Part shown: piece by piece, positions 9,464-18,098 of the stretch
Layout of the letters: each line of letters opens with the position of its first letter
How positions within the stretch are numbered: the first letter of the stretch is position 1
NCBI GenBank assembly: GCA_001661245.1
Contig: KV454011.1
Span: 186,001 to 250,000 of the forward strand
Reading direction: 5' to 3'
Source of the DNA: Pachysolen tannophilus NRRL Y-2460
Lineage: Eukaryota > Ascomycota > Pichiomycetes > Alaninales > Pachysolenaceae
Length of the DNA: 64,000 bases
Translations under genes and position numbers: made by a program
Notes under the pieces: model-generated
Told to the model about the DNA's origin: nothing
Seen by the model: the letters and a program-made list of their open reading frames with translations, nothing else
The model's database searches: none

Positions 9464-11713
9464 CTATAGATTGTTTAGAATTGCTTGTTCGTTGCAGACT
9501 TCTAGATTGTCATGATGCTGGTCTTTTAAGCTCAGGTTTCCCTTTCCTGAACTGTTGTAGCTTACAATGCTTACGTTGTCCAAAGATTCTCCTTCGCAAG
9601 ACAACGATAACCCGGAAACTTCATTGACGAATTGGTAGAAGTCATATGATCTTTCCATCTCTTCGTTTACTCCATTTTCAAGGTCATTGGAAGCCTGAGA
9701 TGATAGGCTTTCATCTTTGCTAGTAGTGCTGCTGTGAATACCATTCACTGTCTTCAAAGAACTACGCTTACTTCTACCACCACCACCAGAAGAAGAAGAA
9801 GAAGAAGAAGAAGAAGAAGAACCTGAATATCTAGGGAAATGATCTTCTATCAGTTCTATTATATTTTGGCTAATTTTTGAATTTTTCAAATCAAATTCCG
9901 TGATATAAGGCTTACCTTGACTTAATTCTTCAAAACATTTCATTGCTTCATTAGCACTCATATAGTTATTATCGTCATTGATTAAATCGTTTATTACATT
10001 GATAAATGAACCAAACCCAATTCCCATTTCTCTTTCATCACTATGCTTATATATGTCAAATATCTCTTGCACTTCTTCTAGAGCCAATTCAAAACCAATG
10101 GTTTTCAAAGATTCTGCAAATTCGCCATAATTCAAATGATTTTTTTTCCCATGATCAAATTTTTTAAAAATTATCTCAAATTCTTCAATTTGTAATGGTG
10201 TTAAATTATTATTATCATTTTCAGGTAAATTGTTTCTTGCAGAAAATTGGTTTTCAATAAATGATAATTTCTCAACAACCAAGTTTTTCAATAATGAACA
10301 TTCATATCTTAATTCATCATATGTAGATGCATTATAAAGATCATTATCTTCAATATTACTTGCAATACACTTTTCATTAAGCAGAGAAATACTTTTCAAT
10401 GGCTTTTCTAAAAGTTTTAAATCTTCGCTTAGCTGAGAAATCATTTCAAGTTGATCTTCTAAATTAGAGTTTAAATTTTCTAATTGACTGTATAATTTAT
10501 TTATCTTAACGTTGATGTCCATTGAGAGACTAGCAAAATTTTCACACATTGTTTTCTGAATTTCTTGAAGTTCTTTATTTATGGATTTTGAAACTTGTAA
10601 TTCCAATTCACTTAATTTCAACCATAAACAATCAATAAACTTTGTTGTAAGATTTTCTGGGGGGTCATAAGGGTGTAAGCAATACGTTAATAATTTTGTC
10701 TTCACGTTATTTAATAATATAATTAATTCTGATTTTTCCTTTAGCCATTTTCTCTTGAGATTATTTTTGTAGATTTTATTAAAGTTATTTTTTTCCAGTA
10801 AGATTGTTTGATAATCACCATAATCTCCTTTGCTAGTATGACATTCAATCTTTGACTGCCATTTAGAAATTTGCAAATTAAGTTCATGAATCAAGCACCT
10901 GGCTCTTTTTTCATAATTATTTTGCAAATCTAAAACACTCATTGCAATACCTATAAATTTTTCAATTTTTTCAGAACTTTTCTGTTTTTCAACTTCCATA
11001 TGTTCCATATCATGGAATTTATTATACCATTCAATTAAATATGACACCACTGTTTTCTCATCTGGTATTTCTTTCAGTAAATCTTCACAATCTAATAATT
11101 GTGGTATTCCTAATTCATTTGTAGCTATATTTAATGCCTGTTGAATATTTGACAAATTATTTGTTGGATTTAACGATTCAAAATTTAATAATTCAGGTTT
11201 ATATCTATGTATTATAGCACATAACGCTAAACCATCATTCCAACTTGTGGTAAAATTCTCAACATTAACATTTGAGTGATTTTTAGTACAGCTTTGACAC
11301 CAAAGTAATAATTCAGCTTTTCTAGAACTTGCAAGACTGTTCTTGTGATTTATCATGGAAAATTGTAAAATTAAAGACCATACTAAACCCAAGATCAATT
11401 TCAAATTCCCCTCTTGAATATCTTCTGCTCCTATATTATACAAGTTGATGCTATTATTAAATTTTATGAATTCCAAAGCGTAGTTGATATTTTCAACACA
11501 TTGAATACCTAACTTTGGGTTCTCATAAATTGGTCTTATCTTCAAATCAGTATGGTTTCGTGAAATCACAGATAATAATTCTATCAAGACAACACCATCT
11601 GATAAATCTTTGGCCAAATTCTCTACTTTCCTAGCTGGTAACTTTGAGTTTATCCATCTTAAAAAAGTCTTGTGTTGGGCCTCAGCCCATTCAGGAACCT
11701 GAATATTGGCCAT
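9464..11713 (-). CDS. alpha-actinin (CH-CH, helical rod, degenerate EF-hands)
   Basis: This 749-residue protein has tandem calponin-homology domains at about residues 6-115 (AQHKTFLRWINSKLP, LILGLVWSLILQF) and 128-235 (LLLWCQSCTK, WNDGLALCAIIHRYKPELL), an order typical of actin-crosslinking alpha-actinin. A helical rod-like region of about 250 residues follows. EF-hand-like segments lie at about 507-580 (FKKFDHGKKNHLNYGEF), then a Ca-insensitive EF domain (SQGKPYITEFDL). The EF loops lack several Ca-coordinating acids, so Ca2+ regulation is unlikely. A poly-Ser/Gly run (about 630-645) leads into a tail of about 105 residues not typical of alpha-actinin. Known role by homology (fission-yeast Ain1): crosslinking actin filaments, for example in the cytokinetic ring. 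S. cerevisiae has no alpha-actinin, so the gene marks a lineage that kept it. Confidence 0.88.
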   Translation of the reverse strand: MANIQVPEWAEAQHKTFLRWINSKLPARKVENLAKDLSDGVVLIELLSVISRNHTDLKIRPIYENPKLGIQCVENINYALEFIKFNNSINLYNIGAEDIQEGNLKLILGLVWSLILQFSMINHKNSLASSRKAELLLWCQSCTKNHSNVNVENFTTSWNDGLALCAIIHRYKPELLNFESLNPTNNLSNIQQALNIATNELGIPQLLDCEDLLKEIPDEKTVVSYLIEWYNKFHDMEHMEVEKQKSSEKIEKFIGIAMSVLDLQNNYEKRARCLIHELNLQISKWQSKIECHTSKGDYGDYQTILLEKNNFNKIYKNNLKRKWLKEKSELIILLNNVKTKLLTYCLHPYDPPENLTTKFIDCLWLKLSELELQVSKSINKELQEIQKTMCENFASLSMDINVKINKLYSQLENLNSNLEDQLEMISQLSEDLKLLEKPLKSISLLNEKCIASNIEDNDLYNASTYDELRYECSLLKNLVVEKLSFIENQFSARNNLPENDNNNLTPLQIEEFEIIFKKFDHGKKNHLNYGEFAESLKTIGFELALEEVQEIFDIYKHSDEREMGIGFGSFINVINDLINDDNNYMSANEAMKCFEELSQGKPYITEFDLKNSKISQNIIELIEDHFPRYSGSSSSSSSSSSSGGGGRSKRSSLKTVNGIHSSTTSKDESLSSQASNDLENGVNEEMERSYDFYQFVNEVSGLSLSCEGESLDNVSIVSYNSSGKGNLSLKDQHHDNLEVCNEQAILNNL

Positions 11714-11910
11714 ATATGTGAATATTTAAAAAATCACGGAAATATTCGCAACAGGAAAATCTTCTTCTTTAATATATTTAAAATTTCTCTTTTATTTCTT
11801 CTTTAGTGGACTCGTATAAGATCAGTTTCAAGCAATAAACTGTAATGATCAACTTGAAACGATGCGTTTTAACGTATGAAACGATTTAACATTTTAAGAA
11901 ACTTTTAGAG

Positions 11911-11942
11911 CTCAACCTCAACTTCAACCACAACCTCAACCT
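11911..11942. repeat. degenerate CAACCT/CAACTT repeat (GGTT-rich on the minus strand)
   Basis: Five imperfect five- to six-base units of the type CAACCT, CAACTT, CAACCA, CAACCT, CAACCT lie in tandem. Read on the minus strand they are GGTTGAGGTTGTGGTTGAAG-like, reminiscent of GT-rich telomeric or subtelomeric DNA but not a recognised telomere unit. Confidence 0.6.
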
Positions 11943-12121
11943 CCGCTATGGTAAAGAAAATTAGTACCACCGCGCCCTTCATGCAAGATGCAGTAAATCT
12001 GAAAAATTAACGCGTTAAATTATTAATCCAAAACAGGAAATTTTTGTTTTAAATTTGATCATTTTTCAATTGCTTTACCTGTAAGACGAGTTAAATGCTC
12101 ATCTACTTTTGTATATATAGA

Positions 12122-12151
12122 GGTTACGGTTACGGTTACGGTTACGGTTAC
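12122..12151. repeat. five tandem GGTTAC hexamers
   Basis: Exactly five head-to-tail copies of GGTTAC occupy 30 bases, about 180 bases upstream of the tRNA-Tyr gene. The unit differs from known telomere repeats but is GT-rich on the plus strand. Confidence 0.9.
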
Positions 12152-12327
12152 GAATATGGGGAAACAATTCTGTAAAATGTGAACTTAATGGAGTTTAAGC
12201 GATTGTAAAAAATTCCACAATCTTAATGTATATTGATAATAATATATACTGCACAACGTTAAAATGTGCTAATACTGGTATCATGTTACTTAAGTTTGAA
12301 ATGAAACATTAGCACGACTGTTGTAAA

Positions 12328-12443
12328 CTCCCGGTGGCCAAGTTGGCTAAGGCGCGAGACTGTAATTGTTCTCACCTTCAACATTTAAAATTGAGGGTAA
12401 AATAGTAATCTTGAGATCGGGTGTTCGATTCACCCCCGGGAGA
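12328..12443 (+). tRNA. tY(GUA): tRNA-Tyr (GUA) with a 42-base intron
   Basis: The acceptor stem CTCCCGG/CCGGGAG encloses a D arm (GCCAAGTTGGCTAAGGC), the anticodon arm with GTA (GACTGTAA, then ATCTTGAG after the intron) and a T arm (TCGGGTGTTCGATTCACCCCCG). The intron runs about 12366-12407, starting one base after the anticodon as in all nuclear tRNA introns. It contains an 8-bp hairpin (ACCTTCAA with TTGAGGGT). The gene ends in a run of T residues (from 12446), a normal RNA polymerase III terminator. The mature sequence closely follows yeast tRNA-Tyr(GUA). Confidence 0.95.
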
Positions 12444-12673
12444 ATTTTTTTTTTTATTTTTTAATTTTTTTTTTTTCACTTTTTTTGGCGTGAGGCTCAC
12501 TCATATCGAGAATATTATATATATATGTACTACAAAAAATAGGTTGGTGCCTTTGCATCCAAACTTAACATCATCAGAAAGCTAGAATTGAAATTTGTAA
12601 AAAGTAAAAATGTCCCAAAAGTATAAGAAATGTAAACTATTAGTAAGAAGTCAATAAAAGGGTATAAATAAGT

Positions 12674-12678
<5 letters not shown>

Positions 12679-12709
<31 letters not shown>
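12679..12709. repeat. (AT)15 tract downstream of LMO1
   Basis: About 15 uninterrupted AT units, the longest dinucleotide array of this part of the window, lie just beyond the LMO1 stop codon in its probable 3' UTR. Confidence 0.85.
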
Positions 12710-12713
<4 letters not shown>

Positions 12714-12737
12714 TAGGTAGATTGTGATTTATATTTT

Positions 12738-14711
12738 CTAGTTGTAGTAACACTCTCCAGAGATTCTTTTCAATAAATCGAAATCGTATAGGTCTGCATT
12801 TTTCATATGATGATGATCTTCCACGATGGAACTGTTACTTCTATTTTCGGTGGTGAAGTCTTTGGCAATGGCACCCGTACCACTGTTGGTATCATCTAAT
12901 GAAATAAGTTGTGCATTTTTTCTAACATCCACTAATACTTTTATCTGATTTTGAGTATCTTCGGATAATTCCTCGAATTTACTATTTGCTAATAATTTCA
13001 ATCCATCTAACCATATATAAGATGCTTCTTTAGTGTCAGTGTAAAAACTTAATAATGTTTTCTTATTCTTACCTATTAGAGTAATCTTCTCGTATGAAGA
13101 TTTACTCTTAATTGTGATTAACCTAGAATTCTCTGGAACTTGCTTACCGTTATCAACAGGTGTAGCTTCAAAATTTGCAATTGAATTTATGTCTAGAACG
13201 TGACCAGTTTTGTCAATGTTTGGAGTTTGTTTCGATTTAGATTTAAATTCTTTATATATGATTGCCAAGTTATTTGGAGAAAGTATCAAGAAATACATCT
13301 GTGGTTTCCTCGAACCAGTATTATTCTGCAGTTGCTGCTGTTGCTGTATGCGGACAGGGTTTTCTGCATATACCCATGAGCCTTTAGAAAGATTTAATAA
13401 TCTTTGTTCTTTGATGAAATTCATCACTTCAGATTGTAAAAACTTATCAAAACTAGTATTCATCCATGCTGCAGAATGACGTTCTCTAATTTCTCTTAAT
13501 TGAATCTTCCTTAAATCAGCGTATGAGAATTTATTTAAGGCTCCCAAGACTTCACCCATAGAACTTCCACTACCTAACAGTGTATCTGCATGAGTATACA
13601 GTGTATGAATACTTTTGATTATAATAGGAACGTCTTTCAGTTCTGCATTCGATGTCTTCCAAATTCGAAGCATTTGAAGCATACCTACATAAAACAAAGA
13701 ATCAACACTATAAAGACGGTTTTTCAAATTTATATAATTCTTGGTCAACAACACATCATCAAAGAGAAAATCAGAGACTGCCATAGCTGCAATTGAAAGT
13801 GGGAAACAAGAGCTTTCATCAGCAAAAATTAACTGTTCCGAATATTCCTTTTTAAAGGTTAAATTTGGATCATGAAGAAAAGAAATAATATCAATTAAAT
13901 TGGTAATACTATAATTTTCAAGAATATATCTTTTTGGATCAGATGACAAACCAGCAGTGACATAATCAAATCTTGTTGATTGAGAAACTGATGGATTTAA
14001 ATTTTTGGCATATAATTCCAAGAGCTCATGTACATAAAGATGATAATTTTTGGATTTCGTATGGTAGTTTTCAGTATTTAAACAACGCTTACAATTGATA
14101 ATAGATCTTGTTAAATCTTGAATATCTTTACCAAATTTACCAAAAAGTGAACTATCTTCTGTTAACGCAGTAATACTCATGAAAAAAGTTGAATCACGAA
14201 TAGTTTTCATGAAAACAATTAATTCACCAAATTTTTTTTCAACAGCGCTACTTAATAATCTTGAAATAAATTGAATTGAAAATGAAATAGTGCTAAAAGT
14301 ATTACCTGAAATTAATTTGGCCGTTATAACATCAACAATTTGTATATTTTTACAAATTGCATTCAATACAGGAATCGTATTTGTTGAAATACTACCTTTC
14401 AACAATGCAATTGAAAAAATCAATATGCAATCAAATGTAGCTGCTTGTAAGTTTGGAGATACAATGGAAAATAAGCACTGATAAAATTTCTCATCCAATA
14501 CCAAACTCAATTCTTCTGATTGTGGCAAAATTTCAACCAACTTGGATAGTATAACTATACTGTTAACTTTCTCTAATTTGTCTGAACCAACAATATGTGT
14601 TTTCAAATTCTCAAGAAGTTTTTGTGAACTTTGGACATCCAAAGTCGCTGAGGGATTTTTCCTAATGAATTCATTAACCTTATGATTGATCGTAGTTGTA
14701 TTATCCACCAT
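12738..14711 (-). CDS. LMO1: ELMO-domain protein, Rho5 GEF partner
   Basis: This 657-residue protein is close in length to S. cerevisiae Lmo1 (about 665). The N-terminal half is an all-helical armadillo-like region. An ELMO-like stretch spans about residues 220-400. The C-terminal part (about 470-600) reads as a PH-like domain (MYFLILSPNNLAIIYKEF, SRLITIKSKSSYEKITLIG, ASYIWLDGLKLLA), with the final Trp-containing helix typical of PH folds. Known role: Lmo1 pairs with the DOCK-type protein Dck1 to activate the GTPase Rho5 in oxidative-stress and mitophagy signalling. It starts at the only plausible ATG. The poly-Gln run near residue 460 is a local low-complexity insert. Confidence 0.8.
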   Translation of the reverse strand: MVDNTTTINHKVNEFIRKNPSATLDVQSSQKLLENLKTHIVGSDKLEKVNSIVILSKLVEILPQSEELSLVLDEKFYQCLFSIVSPNLQAATFDCILIFSIALLKGSISTNTIPVLNAICKNIQIVDVITAKLISGNTFSTISFSIQFISRLLSSAVEKKFGELIVFMKTIRDSTFFMSITALTEDSSLFGKFGKDIQDLTRSIINCKRCLNTENYHTKSKNYHLYVHELLELYAKNLNPSVSQSTRFDYVTAGLSSDPKRYILENYSITNLIDIISFLHDPNLTFKKEYSEQLIFADESSCFPLSIAAMAVSDFLFDDVLLTKNYINLKNRLYSVDSLFYVGMLQMLRIWKTSNAELKDVPIIIKSIHTLYTHADTLLGSGSSMGEVLGALNKFSYADLRKIQLREIRERHSAAWMNTSFDKFLQSEVMNFIKEQRLLNLSKGSWVYAENPVRIQQQQQLQNNTGSRKPQMYFLILSPNNLAIIYKEFKSKSKQTPNIDKTGHVLDINSIANFEATPVDNGKQVPENSRLITIKSKSSYEKITLIGKNKKTLLSFYTDTKEASYIWLDGLKLLANSKFEELSEDTQNQIKVLVDVRKNAQLISLDDTNSGTGAIAKDFTTENRSNSSIVEDHHHMKNADLYDFDLLKRISGECYYN

Positions 14712-16062
14712 ATCCTAAATTCTAAATTTGCAAAATATAAATATCTCCAACTTCAAACTTTACTATCAATAAGTAACAGTTTATCAAAGCATAAATAGGG
14801 AGTACGGTTTATTTTTATAAAATTATCACTTATTTCTCACCTTATCCTTTTTTTTTTCACTCCTCGAGGACTGAAAAAACTATGGTCGTGCACTTTGAAA
14901 CTAAAAAATATACTAAAACGACAGCCCTTGTCTCTGGAAGTAAATGGTTTATGGAATATGGGAACAATGAACAACGACAATAAACCAGTTCAAAGATATT
15001 TGTATATAGTTCAATTCAGGTGAGAGAGATGAAGAAGAAGTAGAAGATCTTACAGGCACTAATTTTTTTTTTTTTTGTTTTTGAGTTTTAAGTCTGTTTT
15101 TCTATTTTTTGGTGTTTTCAGTGGTTTTGAACCTCTTTTCCAAGCGTAAGGTTAAGGTTTCGCTCGCTCGTCCCTGGTTATGAATGATGATCGATCAATA
15201 TGTCCCAGACCTGAACTAATTACAAACCTATACCATCTTAATGACAATTTTTCTTGTTCTAAAAGAGAAGAGACTGCAAAAATGCTGTTCCTGGATTATA
15301 TATCAACTGCTCTATGTGCTGATATAGGTTAAAACGCAGCCACCTCCTGGTTAATCCAAAATGGCCTTGCCCTTTAGCACGGCTGTTACTAACCATTATT
15401 TGTAAAGGCACATAACCATTGACCGCAGAGGTTGTCCAGGTGGTCCTCCCCAAGCATTTTCAATCACATCTTTGGTGGTTGAAATCATTTCAATTGAACT
15501 GGGAAAAAATATCATTAATTCAAAAGAAGTCTTAGACTTAGCAGGTTAAATTGCTTGGCTAGATGATGTGTCAGCTAGTAAAAAGTAGCTTTCTCTTGTT
15601 TAGAAAAAGAGTAAAATAAATGTAATGACCAAAAAAAAAAGAGAGACAAGAATTGCAATAGTCGGTCGGATAAATGTAAATTGCAGTTTAACAGAAGACA
15701 CTTTGATGAGAGTAGACATATAAGGTCTCACTATCCAAAAATACTTTGCTAATATGTTAATAACATAAATAGAATGTTTAAATATTGTATTTAACGATTT
15801 TTCTTTTTTTTCTTTTTTTTTATTTTTTATTTTTTCTATATATATGTATAAATATATATTTTCTGGCTAAAGAACGCGGAGGTTTAATATAAAATATTCA
15901 AGATTTGTACACTGATATTCTTCTTCATCATTAATATTGCTTTCATCTTGAATATTGTCTTTCAGATTGGTTTTTGGGAAAACTAGTTATTTTTATCCCA
16001 AGTTTTTTTTTTTTACTCTCCTATATGCTTCAGCAACGATAGCAGGATTCGAGCCAGTTGGA
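14712..16062. other. 1.35-kb intergenic region with a GC-richer island of unknown nature
   Basis: This is the largest gene-free stretch of the window. Its right part (15560-15950) is plain AT-rich promoter-like DNA. Its centre (about 15121-15480) is clearly GC-richer than the surroundings and non-repetitive, and holds C/D-like boxes (ATGATGA at 15184-15190, CTGA at 15211-15214). The only longer frame there (15259-15453, minus) does not look like a protein. A TCGTGCAC motif lies at 14884-14893. Confidence 0.6.
15121..15480. ncRNA. candidate structured non-coding RNA region, identity and strand unknown
   Basis: The base composition departs from the flanking AT-rich DNA, and several short potential stems are visible, for example ATATCA with TGATAT around 15298-15325 and GGTTATG/CATAACC. 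I compared it from memory with U1-U6, U3, SRP, RNase P and MRP RNA and found no convincing match. It may be an snoRNA or another ncRNA, a decayed gene, or promoter DNA. This is a candidate only. Confidence 0.25.
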
Positions 16063-17879
16063 ATGAGCCAAACATCAGTGATAGCAAAGGGTAATACCCT
16101 GTCTTCTAAAGTTCAGCTACTGGATCAAAGAATCAAAGAGCAAGCTTTGTCATTGTGAGTATGAGTATATCCGTATAAGATTTGTTTATACCTAGGGAGA
16201 TTCCTTACTAACCTTCTTTTTCTAGATTGAAAACCATTCATGATCCGTCTAAATCCCTATATTGTAGAATAGAGCACAAAACAACTAAGATGATCTCATC
16301 TGTACAGATGTGTGATCATTCGCACTTAAAACCAGTGTGGTCGGAAGATATGATTTATTATTATAGTTGTATGTTAATGGACAGGTATTTAAACCCGGAA
16401 CTCAAGTTGGGTATTTTTAGAGATTCAGAAAGAAATGGGCCCAAACTTTCTCGTGATTGTGTTTTCCATCCTTTTAAATACCAAGATGATTGGCATTTGG
16501 CTATTTTCCATAACGTTTCGAGAAAGATCATACTTATAGATTGTAATTGTAGCTCAGAAAATTCGGTAATCTTTCAGGATGGTTGCTTGTCTGTATCCCA
16601 AATGGATAAAGATTTTTTATTCAGTATTGGACTTAAACATGCTAAAAAGTTTCCATATGTATTTAGAGTTTCAAAACTTTTCACTAGGATTTCGGATGCT
16701 AATGCTAAGAATGTCTTGGGAGTCATTTATGGTATATGTTGTACTAAAAACATCTTAGATTTTTTAGATGGCGCAAACACAAAATTTAACAAGTTTGATA
16801 TTTCATTATTTTTCACCCAGGAGTTTCAGCAATTCGATAGGCACACCATTGATAAAATATATCTAACGCCTGCTGTTTTTAATGAATTGGAAGCTATAGA
16901 GAACCTGCCGAAGGAGGCCAAGAAAAGGAAAGAAAAAAAAAGCAATAACACCATACAACTGTCGTCTTCAGAGTCATTTGTGTTAGAACATGAAAATCAG
17001 TTGCTGCAAGAAAAGCCAACATCACTGAAAAAACTGGGTGTCACGAATTATCCCACTCCACCTTTAGACCCTAGTCATAATCTAGATGTAAATAATAGGG
17101 GCACTAAGAATCGGAAAAAATTAACGAAGGCAACAACCAATAGGAAAAAACTCAAGATCACTTTAATACCAGAGGACTATTTTGTTTCTAAAGATATTGC
17201 AACACAATTTAGACGTGATATTTATGGAAACATGTATGAATTTGAGGATCCAAATCTTTTGGATCAAATGCTAGATTTTTTCCAGAAATGTTTATCAAAA
17301 GAATATAGCAAAGAGGAGTACGCTTTTTGTCCAATAATGTGTAAAGATGTTGTCAATGCCGCTATTTTCATTCTAAAAAATAGAGAGAAAAAATTTGATT
17401 ACGATGATGAATATTTCGCAGAGGATTTAAAAATTGATAACGAAAGTCAAATATTCCCTGTATTTTTACATCAGACAAATCTTTACCTCTTGGAATTTAA
17501 ATGTAAGGATAAGTATCATACTTACATTAATATCTTGGAGGTCACTAAGAAAACAAACACCAGAGATATCTTAAGTACACCGATTTTGAAAAAATTAGTT
17601 GAACGCTACGCTTTTATCAATAACAGGAAAATTATGGAGGTAAACGCAGCAAAATTTTTTCTTCCAGATTCATGTTTGCATAACTTGATAATGACAATGT
17701 TTTTCATTGTGGCGAAATCGATCAAAAATAAATCTTTTTCAATCAAAGACAAAATGGATATCACTCTGATAAATGATTTTTCAAAAAACTTAAAAGAAAT
17801 GATGTTGGCAATCGAAATGGATGACAGTCAAAAGAGAGATCGTGCTTATCTTGCGATGATGGAAACCTTACAGATTTAA
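16063..17879 (+). CDS. protein with two degenerate ULP1 (C48) cysteine-protease-like halves, one intron
   Basis: Two exons are proposed: 16063-16154 and 16226-17879. The donor is GTGAGT, the branch site TACTAAC at 16206-16212, and the acceptor TTCTAG, giving 581 residues in frame. In the first half, WSEDMIYYYSCMLMDRYLN followed by VFHPFKYQDDWHLAIF and RKIILID follows the ULP1/SENP pattern (WLND-IINFY ... VFIP ... HW-LAVI ... I-YYDSL). The position of the catalytic His before Trp is Asp (DDW), and no catalytic Cys is evident. The second half (about residues 340-560) repeats the layout: QIFPVFLHQTNLYLLEF, then SCLHNLIMTMFFIVAK, which resembles the Cys-containing helix. A basic linker rich in Lys and Asn joins them. 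It is probably a non-catalytic SUMO/ubiquitin-like-modifier binder or a strongly diverged protease. I know no named yeast counterpart. Codon use matches its neighbours. Confidence 0.6.
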
Positions 17880-18098
17880 AGACCAACAACAACAACAACA
17901 AAAAAAAAGGAAGGAGTTCTTGCTATTTTATTTAACATGTTTAGTTTAGTTATTTTAATTTTTTGTTTCAATTCTTCTTACTAATTGTTCTGTATATTAT
18001 GAATTTTAGTTCTTGCTAATTCGGGTTATCTTATTTATCTTATTCAACAAATTTCTGATTGATTCATTATAAAATACAAGTTATATACAAGTTTCAAA

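Larger units (their letters stand above)
11714..12327. other. intergenic: alpha-actinin promoter, two opposed GGTT-rich repeat tracts
   Basis: This is 614 bases without a gene. It holds a CTCAACC-type tract (11911-11942), an ACGCGT hexamer in AACGCGTTAA near 12010, and five exact GGTTAC hexamers (12122-12151), just upstream of tRNA-Tyr. Confidence 0.7.

Noticed and set aside
11911-12151. True telomere or chromosome end
   Set aside because: The repeats are short, flanked by ordinary single-copy genes on both sides and differ from known telomere units.
15259-15453. 64-codon minus-strand ORF in the GC-rich island
   Set aside because: It does not begin at a convincing ATG context, has no family resemblance and ends abruptly. 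The base composition is better explained by a non-coding element.
16043-16060. tRNA T-arm-like GGATTCGAGCC at the start of the ULP-like gene
   Set aside because: No paired T stem, anticodon arm or acceptor stem surrounds it.
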